From Augochlora pura (Eukaryota; Arthropoda; Insecta; Hymenoptera; Halictidae): DNA of 64,000 nucleotides. The first letter of the stretch is position 1. Each line of letters opens with the position of its first letter. The translations under genes and the position numbers were made by a program. Location: positions 8,866,001-8,930,000 of the forward strand of contig NC_135772.1 of NCBI RefSeq assembly GCF_028453695.1. Direction: 5' to 3'. Under the pieces are notes generated by a model, which made no database searches, was not told the origin of the DNA, and saw only the letters and a program-made list of their open reading frames with translations. Positions 46,484 to 57,599 of the stretch are shown here, piece by piece.

Positions 46484-48704
46484 TAAAAACATAAAAAGCA
46501 CGAGTATTTTTATGATTCCAAGTGTTCACAATTGTTGCAACGAAATTTGCGAATTAATTTGAAAAATATGATTTAAGAGGGTGCTCGAATACTGTCGTGA
46601 GTGACTGTACATACATTGTATTGGCGAAATTTCATAGTTCATTATACGACCACATTATGTACAGTTCATTCCGAGTGAAATTTTCTCTCAAGGCTGAACA
46701 GATTGGAAATTTAATGATATTAGATGCTACAAAAATGTCCTTCGAATCACCAAATGATTTTCCGTCCCACACAGCCGAGGGGTTTGCGTAACAGAACGAT
46801 AAACGAAAAGGCGAGGAAACGCTGCGGCCGTGGGTGGTCCAGCTGACGTTAGTTTTTAAAGTGTCTAGCAGCCGCGTGAACAAGCTCGCTAAGGGTCTTA
46901 CAATTAGCGTAATATTCGTCTTCTTGCGGCAACTTCTCGGCCTACCGCGAAGTCCGGTTGGAGAACGCAACAGAAAGGGTAGAAAGAAAGTTTTCTATCG
47001 ATCCGTGGCGATGTTTTGAGGTCAGGGCGCTGCGCCAGCACTGCGGCGACGGGGCACCGCCGCGATGCCTATGTCGAAGTCATCGCCGGCGTCAACAGAA
47101 CCCCGAAGATCTGGGTAATGATCTTCTTGGGACCATCGGTGACCGGATTTTCGACGAAACTTCACTGTTCGAGGCGATACAAATCCATCCGTTTCTTCAC
47201 TCTCGCTCGGACCATTTTTTTTTCAGGGACCGCAATGCGGATGGACACCGTTGCGTAGCAGTTCGATCTTCCAGTTACGACTTCGCGAAAGAATCCCGAA
47301 TATCTACAGTGACTTCCATTAATATCAGCACACCTCTTAACCCGCAATAACTGTTTTTAGAACTAAACTAAACAACTTGAATTTTTTTTTAGATGATAGA
47401 GAAACCACTCGACTAGACCATAACTAGAATAATTTTTTTTTAATTTTCATATTACATGAAGTGAAAAATCTTCGCTATACATATCATTTATTCATTTTTC
47501 AAATTTTTGTTATAGGTTGAAATAACAAAAGTTAACAAACGAGAATTTTTTATTTTGTTTTGCCACTCCAAGTAATAGCAAAATTGTAACAAAATAGTTT
47601 AGACCGAAATATAGACCAAATATGGGTTTGTTTTTATGTTGTATTTTCCATATAAATTTTTAATGAAACTTTCTTGAGTCTATACTTATACAATTTTTTC
47701 TTATCTTCATTTGTAAAATAAGCTGCTGTCGTTTTATCGCAATTGTTTCTACCTTTCACGCAGTGATTGGCCTATTTTATTCTTATTTTGAAAAATTTCT
47801 CTTCACAATATAAATCTTCAAGAGCGGGTAAATCCATATTACCTAAAGTTAATCCACGATATCACAACAATAACAAAAATTACGAAGACTACCGGCTAAC
47901 ATCGATAAAAGCATGTAAGATCAATTTATTAGGAAATATAATTAAATAATTTATAATAATTCTGCAATATTATAAATGCAACAGAAGTTGTGACCATTGC
48001 CGGATGACCTGGATGAAGGCATCTCGCATCGGTTCGAGGCTACTTCATGAACTTTTTGACGTCGGATATCAGATGTCCGAGTATTGGGGGAGAAGAAAAC
48101 GTATTGCAGTGTCCGTCGCTATCGGCTCTCTGTCAAATGTGTCCGTCGAATGTGTCTACTGTAGCAGGTGGGCGTCACACGTCGTAAAATCTGCGACAGA
48201 TTAACGTTTTCTCTTTGGCATCGCGATAACCCGTGACGTACAAAGAATAGCGGCCGGAGAATTACGCAGGACCGCAACGGAATTATCCAAGCCGCAGACG
48301 TTCTTAATACCACTCATAACAACGCGGCGGAAACTGGGAGGCATCATCGGGGGCGAAACAGCCATTATATGCCAGCTGTTTCTCTGTGCCCTCTGCGTTC
48401 TCTCCCCCTGTATATCTGGACTATCCGCGCGTGCATGGTGGCGTCAGTCGAACGCGAGGCGATTAGGCTTGCCCCTTCCTTATCCTTTGGACTTCCTTCC
48501 CGGTTTTTCATTCTCTACGCTCATTGTCCCGCTAGGGAACGTTGGACGAGCCCTAGGAGTTCGCGCATTAAATCGCATGACTGGATGTTCTGTCATTTAA
48601 ATCGTTCGCGTGGCACGTGAAAACATGGTTCGAGGAAAGCTGACATTTTCAAGCGTGTGTTTAGATCGGGAACTTCACCGAAATATAAAATACTGGTATT
48701 ATTA
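46484..48704. other. non-coding; two CpG-rich blocks
   Basis: GC-rich blocks at 46780-47320 and 48000-48660 hold overlapping ORFs on both strands (up to 130 codons) with no recognisable domain or splice-bounded exon. 47340-47990 is AT-rich. Nothing is supported as a gene. Confidence 0.4.
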
Positions 48705-49525
48705 CTTTGTCCCATAAGTTTCTTCGGCGCTACGCTATGAGCGACTCCAAGTGGCTGTATTTATATAAATATGCAGGCTTATCTCTTAGCCGTTCATGGC
48801 ATCGGTTTCAGTCGTCCTAGAGCTCTTTCAAAGTACGTTTCGATGGTGATAAAGTCTCTTTTAAAATTGTTTCTGCACCGTTCAATATGGAGAGCCAAAG
48901 GAAGCATTTGCGGCATGTTATGTTTCGTTGCTTTAAAAAAGGCAATAGTGCAAAGGACACTGCAAACGAGATTTGCACCGTTTACGGGAGCGGTACTACG
49001 ACTATTAGGACCGTCCGCAATTGGTTTAAAAAATTTAGAGCCGGCAATTTCGAGTTGAAAGATGAAGACCGCAGCGACCGCACAGCAACGACGGATAGGG
49101 ACATTATCAAGACTGTGCTCACTGAGAATCAATGATATAGTGTGTGTGAGATAGTGGATGCCACTAATGTTCCCAAGACAACGGTACATAAACATTTAAT
49201 CAAGATGGGATATGCGAATCGATATGAAGTTTAGGTTCCACACCTATTGACGGAGACCGGCCTTATGAACCGCGTCTCTACGTGCGATTTGCTTCTTCAG
49301 CAACATGAAAGGGATCCTTTCTTAAAGAGACTTATCACTGGAGATGAGACTTGGATTTTATACCAAAATGTACATCGAAGACGCACTTGGTCCAAGGAGA
49401 ATAGACCTTAAACTGTTGCGAAGCCTGAACTTCACCCTAAGAAGTTTCTTTTGTGCATTTGGTGGGACTGGAAAGGTGTAGTGTACTACGAGCTCCTTCC
49501 TCAAGGTGATACGATCATAAATTCG
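48705..49525 (+). mobile_element. 3'-truncated mariner
   Basis: TA is followed by the terminus CTTTGTCCCATAAGTTTCTT. The same TTTGTCCCATAAGTTT end recurs alone near 63094, and in related form (TTAGTCCCATAAGTTTTCGT) in the fold-back MITE at 60453. The transposase is broken off near 49525-49540, where an unrelated open frame begins. There is no right end. Confidence 0.8.
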
Positions 49526-49540
49526 TTTTACATGAAATGA
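48887..49540 (+). pseudogene. mariner transposase with stops, C-terminus missing
   Basis: It starts MESQRKHLRHVMFRCFKKGN, with the helix-turn-helix region NWFKKFRAGNFELKDEDRS. A TGA follows LTENQ, a TAG follows YANRYEV and a TAA follows KENRP. Between them are VCEIVDATNVPKTTVHKHL, LKRLITGDETWILYQNVHRR (first catalytic Asp in GDETW) and KKFLLCIWWDWKGVVYYELL. The part with the second and third Asp is replaced by other sequence. By motifs (CIWWDWKGVVYYELL) it is nearer to the mellifera type than to the other mariners here. Confidence 0.9.
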
Positions 49541-49841
49541 AACGAGAGAATTTCGTTTCAATAAAAAATTTTCAAAATGCGATAAAAAACAGATAAGAAA
49601 AAACACTAATGGAGAACAGGTAAAATGGTTGCAAATATGTTGGATGGGGTTTCTCAAAAGTGCACCGTACACTATTTTATATAAAACATCGATGAAGGAT
49701 AAAGAATTTGAAACCATAAATTCATTACCTACACGGCCTATTACATATGAAAAATATAAAAATATCAAGCAGTTATTATCCTATATACCTCCGGTGCATC
49801 ACGCATATTTCGAATCACTGCCACATGCAGAGCATAAGTAA
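49526..49841 (+). CDS. open, coding-like fragment of unknown protein, about 105 codons
   Basis: I do not recognise the family. Directly after the mariner relic the frame stays open for about 105 codons to TAA: REFRFNKKFSKCDKKQIRKN, then GEQVKWLQICWMGFLKSAPY, TILYKTSMKDKEFETINSLP, TRPITYEKYKNIKQLLSYIP and PVHHAYFESLPHAEHK. Balanced composition, Trp/Tyr/Pro content and lack of stops look like real coding sequence, in contrast to the stop-ridden mariner before it. It has no start codon or splice site that I can defend. It could be a fragment of another transposon's protein or of a duplicated host gene, joined to the mariner by insertion or deletion. A CCACTTTC-type motif lies about 180 bp downstream, as also near the window start. 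Confidence 0.45.
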
Positions 49842-50582
49842 ATACTATCAATATCTTGTAATTTTAACAATGTAATTAGCGTCTAAAATTAAAAATGCTA
49901 CTTCTATTTTATGTGGTGTCATTATTTGTAAACAAAATTGGATTAATATGAAGTATATTTTAAGTGATACTTGATTTTTCAAAATTGAAATTAAACGATT
50001 TTCACAATTGTCGAATTTTGAAAGTGGTGCAAGCCCATTTGCAGCCCGTAAGTATACATCAGTTTAGTAAAATACGCCTAAAACAAATTTATATAAACGA
50101 AACGATAAAACGGTAGAAACATTGCCAGACTTCATATAATTTGCCTAAATTTTTTAATTAACAGATATGTTATCCTTAAACAATCCAAATGTTATAAAAA
50201 TTGAATAGAGAGATTGATACGTTGTTACGAGCAGGTAATAATGCTCACAAGAATAATAATCTTTTTGACTAAGATATGGCTTGATCCAATTCGGATATCG
50301 TTTATCTTTTCCGTTTAAAGCGACGCGAACTTTTTTGATTAAATAATACTAATCAGAATGATCGAATACGAATACTAGGATGCTTGCGATATGGGGATAC
50401 TCGTGGACGCCATATGCTATGCGGTCATTCATGTCTACGTACGTACCACGTAATCTTCCTGGCATAAACACAGGGTGTCACCGGTGTGTATAGAAATATT
50501 CCGTTTCAATTAATTGAAGCGAAATTAGGAATTTAATGTTTATTCTAAGGGGTGGCATTGCAACAATATCGCTGACGAAATA
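49842..50582. other. AT-rich non-coding DNA
   Basis: It includes a reversed CCACTTTC motif at 50013-50038 and an isolated ACAGGGTGTC word at 50470. Nothing else. Confidence 0.45.
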
Positions 50583-50692
50583 GTCTAGTCAAATTCAATT
50601 TGTTCAAATATATTACAATGAAAATGAATTTTCAAGATTGGTCAGAAATTAGTGTCATCCATATTTGGATGACGCGGCGCTCAACCTGTTAA
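50583..50692. mobile_element. partial TTAA-MITE family E
   Basis: The reverse complement matches the left half of the intact copy at 60037-60254, including GGCGCTCAACCTGTTAA at the end and TCAAGATTGGTCAGAAATTA inside. The other half is missing. Confidence 0.75.
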
Positions 50693-50724
50693 TAGAACTG
50701 ATTGACAGTCGTATTTATTAAATT

Positions 50725-50778
50725 ATGTAAGAAATGTTCGTCACGAGTCTGACTCGTTATTATAGTGCAAGGGGTTAA
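50725..50778. mobile_element. right end of TTAA-MITE family A
   Basis: TCACGAGTCTGACTCGTTAT followed by TATAGTGCAAGGGGTTAA is the family A right end with its ACGAGTCTGACTCGT palindrome intact. The left part is absent. Confidence 0.75.
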
Positions 50779-50952
50779 GAATATGAAACGTGATAATGAT
50801 AAATTGCCGCTAATGCTGTGGTATCTTTATAACTAATCTGATGCGATTAAACGTTGCCATTTTCTAAGAGATTATTAATTATTATTCTACAAAATGGAAG
50901 ACTTTTTACTTTTACAGGCGCGACGAATAGATCTATATATACAATATATATA

Positions 50953-51303
50953 TTAAGTCCGTAAGAAATTAACGTCGGTTTTCGAACTTTCGAACTTTGA
51001 CGCATGTTTTGGGATATCAATTCACTTTTTTCTGTTTACCTTCCAATGTCATCTTACAGTGCAGATGTCGTGCTGCATGCTGATAGGTATGCTTTTGTTT
51101 TTACTGTTAATTTGTGGTCACTTCAAGTTATTAACTTCGTAATGGATACAAAACAAGTTCGTGTAATATTCTTATATCAATATAAACTGGGTCATAAAGC
51201 TGCAATTGCGACTCGTAATATCAACAGTACATTTGGAGAAGATGCCGTCAATGAATCCACGGTGCAGGATTGGTTCAAAAAATTTCGAAGTGGAGACAAG
51301 AGC
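50953..51303 (+). mobile_element. mariner 5' portion, cut by an assembly gap
   Basis: TA is followed by TTAAGTCCGTAAGAAATTAA; it is the same family as 36597-37305 and nearly identical through the 5' untranslated part. It contains a small tandem duplication (TTCGAACTTTCGAACTTTG). The element runs into the N gap, and the sequence beyond the gap is a different transposon. Confidence 0.88.
51142..51303 (+). pseudogene. N-terminal mariner transposase fragment
   Basis: The frame is open from MDTKQVRVIFLYQYKLGHKA through NINSTFGEDAVNESTVQDWF and KKFRSGDKS to the gap. It lacks the two-base insertion that breaks the copy at 36778, so within the visible part it is intact. Whether the rest exists cannot be seen because of the gap. 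Only the DNA-binding N-terminus is present. Confidence 0.75.
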
Positions 51304-51403
51304 NNNNNNNNNNNNNNNNNNNNNNNNNNNNNNNNNNNNNNNNNNNNNNNNNNNNNNNNNNNNNNNNNNNNNNNNNNNNNNNNNNNNNNNNNNNNNNNNN
51401 NNN
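51304..51403. other. assembly gap, 100 N
   Basis: Exactly 100 N. The gap falls between a plus-strand mariner and a minus-strand Tc1-like transposase, so the join may hide missing sequence or be a repeat-driven misjoin. Confidence 0.99.
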
Positions 51404-51790
51404 GCCGTGTTTCACAGTTGGTTTAATATTCTTTTGTTGAAGCTCAGTATTAAATTTCCTCCAAACAAATGTCTTCCCATCTGACCCAAAAATGTTAAAT
51501 TTACATTCGTCCGAGAAGATAACACGTTTCCAAAATTCGATGGGCTTATTTACGTACGTTTTAGAGAAACCTAGACGCTTTTCCCTATTTATATTATTAA
51601 TATATGGTTTTTTTCTCGCAGCTCTGCCATATATTTCAGCAGACTGCAGAATATTTCGTACCGTTTGAGAGCACACAATCTTCCCTGAAGTTGACGCGAT
51701 ATCGTTGCATAAAGTTTGAGCACTTACAAATTAATTTTTTGTAGCCTCTTTAATTATACTACGCTGTCTTATCAGTAGCACGGGGATATT
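51404..51790 (-). pseudogene. Tc1-like transposase fragment
   Basis: On the minus strand it reads, from about 51790: RQRSIIKEATKN, a TAA stop, FVSAQTLCNDIASTSGKIVC, SQTVRNILQSAEIYGRAARK, KPYINNINREKRLGFSKTYV and VIFSDECKFNIFGSDGKTFV, to HG at the N gap. The FSDECKFN block holds the first catalytic Asp, and the helix-turn-helix region is partly present. It is related to the transposase at 56373-57400 (ARKKSYINAINRKKRL). The C-terminal half lies in or beyond the gap. One in-frame stop makes it a pseudogene. Confidence 0.88.
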
Positions 51791-52925
51791 TAATACAATT
51801 TCAACAGAGACAATTTAAAAATTTTCTAATAAATACCGAAAAACCGGTATTTAAACCTGTGAATACCGGTATTACGAAATTGTGAAATGGCTCGAAGTAT
51901 CGGTATTCGGAATCCGGGATATATCAGTATTGCAATCCCTACTAATAATATTATAGCGAGAATGTTTTTTATTCTTTCTTTTTCATCGTGATCGAAACAA
52001 AGTGTTTTTTTCATTGCACCTTTTCCGATTTGCTAGAACTTCTATAATAAACCCATTCCTCGTCAGTTTGAACTTGCGCCACCCATCAATCGAGGCGCTC
52101 GCGCGATTAGGTAAGGGGTTCGTAGCGAGCCTCGCATTGGTAAACCTCCCCCGAGGGTTCGCGGCCGGTCCTCGAAGCTGCTCAGGCGGTCGAAGGAATT
52201 ACGTGGCGAGCGTCTAAAAAGTCGACGGTCCCTGTTCCCTCATTTTTTATTGTCATCACGGGGGAACCGCGCCGCTGATAAAAGTCGAGCAGCCCGGATC
52301 CGTTTGTTCGGTCGGAAAAGCACCGGCACGCTTAATGATATTCTCGTGACCCGAGGCTGCTTATCGATCCGCGAACCGAGTCACGCCAACCGACCAACCA
52401 CCACGAACGGTCTTCCGAGGTAAGGCTAACTTGAACTTCTTTCCCCCCTTGTTCGCGATACCAAACACCCCCTGCGATCAAAAGGACTCTGATGTAAGTT
52501 CGCCGCGCTTAAGGAATCGAATGATCCTAGCGGGATCCGATACCTTAACAAAAATCTCTTTTAACTTTTAGTCTTTCTATTAATTATATTGATATAGTTT
52601 GTTTATTGATTCTTGTTAATTTGGAAATTTTGTTCACCAAATATATAGCGAACAAGAAAGAAATCTCCTGCGATCTTTATTCCTTTCTTCCCGGATCTCT
52701 TCTACACGTTTTCTTTCCATGGTATTTCTTTAGCTGCGGGACAAAATCACATATGTCATCATTTCGAAAAATCATTGTTCATTAAATAAATCATTTACAC
52801 CAGGTCTGCGTAACTCTACGCTTAAATGGCGATTCTTAGCTATCACTAAAAGTAGCTATATCACGTTCCAAAATAATTGTAATATTATCAAATTTGTTTC
52901 AATTTTAGAAAAAAAATCTATAACT
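51791..52925. other. CpG-rich to AT-rich non-coding DNA
   Basis: CCGGTATTT, ATACCGGTATTAC and GGTATTCGG words recur at 51836-51915, a small local repeat. A GC-rich block at 52030-52560 carries a 71-codon ORF without features. No gene is supported. Confidence 0.4.
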
Positions 52926-53836
52926 TAGGACATCCCAAAATTTTTCGTGTTTCTCAAAACCAATAATGCATAGAAAGGTTTTGCATGTAGCTGTCTAAAC
53001 AGTGCCCCTTCTTTATTAACACGTGAGAGAACAGCCACTGATTATGTTTTCTTTACAGGAATTATATCTGTTTCTGTAAGAGACGAGTACGACAAAATGA
53101 TAGGACACGTGCAGAAAAAATATGATTTTTATTTAATTTTAATGTTTTATTTAATTTCAATAATGTGTACACATTCCTTTCTTTTCTAGAACTGCTAACA
53201 TTTTCCTAGGTAGTGATTTATATAATTTTTTTAAATAACTACCCGCCATTGCGTTCCAACCTTCTTCAATCGCGGCTTTTAACTCTTCAATTGTATTAAA
53301 TTGTCTACATTTTCTGTAAACGTTACGAGACAACTGTCCCCAGATATTTTCAATAATATTCAAATCTGGTGATCTCGCCAGCCAAGGTAAAAGTTGAATA
53401 TTATTTGAGTGAAAATATTGTTTTACCGCTTTGGCCGTATGCACTGATGCAATATCTTGCTGAAATGTGAAGACTTCTCCACTAATTCGTTCCGAATTTG
53501 CTGCAATTTCTTCATCAATTAGTTTTATATAATCAGCGCTTTTTAGTTTCGCATTGATAAAACGAATATTTGTTTTCCCTTTATATCCAATTCATCCCCA
53601 AACCATGATTCCTCCTCCTCTCATCTGACGTTTAACTTGAAACATCGGTTCCTTTCTAAGGTTATGAAAGTAATACGAACAACCGTCTGGTCCATCGAGA
53701 ATATTGAATTTTCCTTCTTATTTTAAATCTGCAATTACTTAGTTGCCAACCCAGTAAATGCAAAACCCTTCTATACATTGTTGGTTTTGAGGAACACGAA
53801 AAATTCTGGGGTGTGCTATCATTTTGTCGCGCATTG
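52926..53836 (-). mobile_element. chimeric Tc1-like element, internally deleted
   Basis: The transposase side has the long terminal repeat with an inner direct copy (GAGTACGACAAAATGATAGG), but the outermost ~17 bases are lost. The other end finishes TTTTGTCGCGCATTG before TA. The N-terminal third of the transposase is missing. At that junction (about 53702-53752) lies a mariner-type terminus (complement ACTGGGTTGGCAACTAAGTA, ATTGCAGATTT), so the element is a composite. Confidence 0.85.
53157..53705 (-). pseudogene. Tc1-like transposase, C-terminal two-thirds with a stop
   Basis: On the minus strand it starts within FNILDGPDGCSYYFHNLRKE, continues RQMRGGGIMVWG, then a TGA where a residue would follow, and IGYKGKTNIRFINAKLKSAD. 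The second catalytic Asp survives in FQQDIASVHT (Asn replaced by Ile next to it) and the Glu in SPDLNIIENIWGQL. It ends PRKMLAVLEKKGMCTHY and TAA. It is highly similar to the plus-strand fragment at 45905-46234. It is inactive because the N-terminus is gone and a stop is present. Confidence 0.9.
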
Positions 53837-55571
53837 TAGCTCTCCGAAGAGATTTCTAACGTTTTAACAGTCTCGCCTTCTCGGTGACCACGTCCGCGGT
53901 AGCTGCCGACTTTAGACTTGACGCGAGAGGGGTAGGACGACGGCAGGGGCTGAAGAGGTAGGTCACGCGAAGAATGGGCGGAGATTCCAAAAATAGGACC
54001 ATTATCGATAAGACCTAACCGAGGCGCTCCCGTAGGTGGGTATAGAGCTCGAGATAGCCGATGGCAGGTGATAAAGCGGGGGGCAAACGGGGCGAACCGA
54101 AGGGTGGTGGTAGGTGATGATGGCGTTGGGCAAATCGGTGAAACCGTCAGAACCGCTGGTTTTTTCTGTCGGCGTTGCTCCCCCTAACCTCGCCGACGCG
54201 CCGCGTAGCCGCGATGGCCCCCTTGGCGAAAGAGGTGAGGCCTCCAGCAACGACGGCGCCCAGTGAAATGAAATAAAAGGGTGAGGTTATATTGCCGGTC
54301 CGATATTGCACTCTGTCCACACCTCGCGTTACTTCCTGTTTGAGAAGCTTAATTGGATAGAACAGCTCGGGGGTTATTCTCGACCAGCAGCAGTTTCCGC
54401 TGGTAACGGGGAGGTAGCATGGCGTGATTCGGCAACGGAAATGATGATGGAGAATGACTGTCGTGATCTTGCCGCAAAATGGGGCAGATGCAGCCCAAAC
54501 AGAGTAAAAAATATCGTAGGTTTAAAACGGTAACCTGTGACATGGTAAGACTTTTCGATGCTAATATGGTAAATATGAATGTTATTTCGTCCACTTTCAT
54601 AATTAGTAAACTCTTGTTCTTTTGTCTTCAATACTTTACTTACAATTCTTTTTCTTCTATGAAATTACTACAATGACAAAGTATACTTATGTGGTAATAA
54701 TAAAACATATTTTTCAATACTTGTACATGCTTTTCTTTTTAAAAAGAGAATACTACATATTTCACTTTGTAAAACTCTAAGACTAAATTCATTTAGATAT
54801 TTTGATATTTTTATCGAAGATGTGTAGAATCAGTCTTTCAGCCTTGCACCGCAGACTTAGAGTTGAATACAAATTTTATTTCGAAATGTGTAACCAAAAG
54901 GTTATAATAAATAAAGTAGATCTTTTTACTTGTTTTTTCTCAAAATATTGTATATACTTATTACCAGTAGAACACGTATTATTAGTATTCGATATTTCGT
55001 AATTAATCCAATACATGGTGCATGTTATAATATCTTAACAGTGACAGCCGTTTATAATGTTAGAATTTTGAAATTGTTTTAGATTGAAGCGTGTTCATGC
55101 GACTTGGGGTCCATTGAAATTTCTGATTTGTTTCAATTGAATTATAATAATACATACTTAATGAATAATTATAATAATTGATTTATAATAGTGACATGCG
55201 AAACACAAAATTGTATTACAATTTTGAAAAACGGAGTCACTTCTTTGTAATTAAAGCAAATGACAGCGGCTTTTTATTCTTCATCTGAACCAGCATTGGA
55301 AATTGAAGGTAGTCGTTTTATTATTTTAGGCATAAGTTTTAATTCAAAAGAATATCTTCATTCTGCACCAAAGAAAATCGTGCACTGATTTCACGAGCTC
55401 ATTAGAAAAGAAAAGCTTCTATTTTTAAATCTTTGATGGGTTCAGTCACGAAACAAACTCTCCAATATTTTAAAATAAGTCCAGGTTTCACGTCGTGTAA
55501 CACATTTTTTACAAAATGGTAATAGTTTCAACCTGTAATTATCTCCGTTCCCGCCGGGAACTTCAAAAATA
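53837..55571. other. CpG-rich block then AT-rich non-coding DNA
   Basis: 53850-54540 is GC-rich, with overlapping ORFs on both strands (up to 85 codons) and no domain. 54550-55570 is AT-rich, with nothing that I can support. Confidence 0.45.
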
Positions 55572-55909
55572 CAGGGTGTCCCAAAAGTGTCTTATAATTC
55601 GAAAATGGAACCTTAAATGACCCCTCAGGTCATTTGAAGTAACTTTTTTCTTTACAAAAGTTCAATCCGCAGCATCGTTAAAGAGTTATTAACGAAAGAT
55701 GTTGACCAATGAGTGGCGAGTTTGATTGGCGTAAGGTGGTCGAGCCAACGGAGCCCAGTTCCGCTAATTGGCTCGACCGCCTAATGCCAGGCGAGCTCGC
55801 TTCTCATTGCACAGTATTTTTCGTTAATAACTCGTAAACCTCGAACAAATCACCTCAGGTACCTCCCATTTTCGGATTGTAAGACATTTTTGAGATACAG
55901 TGGGCCGCA

Positions 55910-56111
55910 TTAACCCCTTCCACTATCGCTCCTTCCATGTTGTGACGATAGCACTTATTCGTACTTTAATCATTTTTCTGATAGGACCAACAATGTTTGT
56001 TTCCTGCATTGTCTTGAGTTACCTTCGTTTATATACTTTGATAACAGAAAAGTTTATTTTTAATGCATACAATCTCCATCACGAGTCTGACTCGTTATTA
56101 TAGTGCAAGGG
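55910..56111. mobile_element. TTAA-MITE family A inside the left Tc1 terminal repeat
   Basis: It starts TTAACCCCTTCCACTATCGC and ends ACGAGTCTGACTCGT, TATTATAGTGCAAGGG. The final GTTAA of the MITE and about 10 bases of the Tc1 repeat are deleted, as comparison with the uninterrupted copy at 39553 shows. It inserted at the TTAA in GCATTAATATT. Confidence 0.85.
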
Positions 56112-56372
56112 ACACCATCACATTTGAGAAATTTTTACTCCGTGTCTTTACTGTTTGTCGAATTAATGAATTTATAGCTTTTTACTAAGTCAGAACACTT
56201 ACTTAGATTCTATAAACATATATTTTATTTACATGATTTGTATAGTTTTATTGTTAATTGATATTAAACGAACTAGTGCTAAATTTTGACGTCGCAAAAA
56301 TATTCGGACACTCTACAAATTATAATCTGGTCATTGAGGATATACATATACTTTAACAAAAATAAATCGCTG

Positions 56373-57400
56373 TTAATACTTTGTTGAATTGCCCTTTTGT
56401 CTAATTACATGATTTAATCGTTTAGGCATACTAGAAATAATTTTATTTAAATATTCTAATAGAATACGTGACTATTCCTCGGTTAATCGCAATTTTAATT
56501 CTTCTTTGGACTTTATTGGCGACATTCTGATTCGACGATCTAAGTAATCCCATCAATTTTCAATCGAATTTAGATCTGGTGATTGTGGAGCAGTTTTCAA
56601 TACTTTTGGACAATTATACAATAAATATTCTTGAACTATACGTGATTTATGTTTGGGGTTATCATCTTGATAAAATTTAAAATCGCTACGAATGTTCATA
56701 TTAATAGCACTTTTTAGTAAATTTTATTTCAAAATATTTAAATATTTATTTTTGTCTAAAATTCCATCAATAAAAACTAATTCACCCACTCCAGCAGCTG
56801 AGACACAACCCCAAACCATCACACTTCTTTCACCGCGATTCAACGTTGGTTTAAGATTCTTAAGAAAAAGCTCTTCATTAGCTTTACGCCATATAAGTTT
56901 GTGCCTATCAGGCCCGAAAATATTATATTTGCTCTCGTCTGCAAAAATTACATCTTCCCACCATGTTTCTTCTTTAGAAGTGTATTCTTTAGCGAAGAGT
57001 AATCGCTTCTTTCGATTAATAGCGTTAATATATGACTTTTTTCGGGCAACTCTGCCATGATATCCATTTTCATGAAGCATCCGACGAACTGTTTCGAGAT
57101 GAATTTTCTTGTCAATCTCCTCAAAAAGCTCTGCTGTCAATTTTGTGGCACTTAAACTAGGGTCTACTTTTATTTTCCTAATAATATTACGTTCATCATG
57201 ATCGTTAAGTAACTTTGGGTGACCTTTTTGAAGGATAGATTCAATTCTATCCTCACCATTATATCTTTGTACAATGTCCGCAACGTTGCTCTTGCTCAAA
57301 TTTAATAATATCCCGATTCCTCTACGGTTTTCCTTCTTCGCGATGATAAATAACAAAGTTGGCGTACATTAAACGAGGTATTATTCCTTTTACGTGGCAT
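56373..57400 (-). pseudogene. Tc1-like transposase, near full length, broken
   Basis: It runs from an ATG at 57400 (MPRKRNNTSF) with an early frameshift, then an open stretch of 210 codons (57356-56724). In order this has a helix-turn-helix (IGILLNLSKSNVADIVQRYN), GHPKLLNDHDERNIIRKIKV, a second DNA-binding block ending GRVARKKSYINAINRKKRLL, the first catalytic Asp in FADESKYNIFG, and MVWGCVSAAGVGELVFIDG. A TAA follows NILK. In the same frame come FYQDDNPKHKS (second Asp), QSPDLNSIEN (Glu), a TGA in place of Trp, a TAG, and the C-terminus RLNHVIRQKGNSTKY. The spacing fits a DD34E Tc1-type enzyme. Three stops and one frameshift make it inactive. Confidence 0.93.
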
Positions 57401-57599
57401 ATTCAGAGCTAATATGTGCAACACGAACAAGATTTGAAGTGAAACTAATTCTATGAGATAGTACTTACATCATATGTTTACAAGCATTGTCATCAAGCAA
57501 AGAATTTCATCTTAACAGGGCACTTAAACTACAAAGCGTATGGAATGTCCGAATATTTTTACGACCTTAAAAAGTAAGCACTAGTTCATTTAATATCGA

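Noticed and set aside
46958..47350. 130-codon plus-strand ORF
   Set aside because: Several frames are open on both strands here; the protein has no domain and no splice sites were identified.
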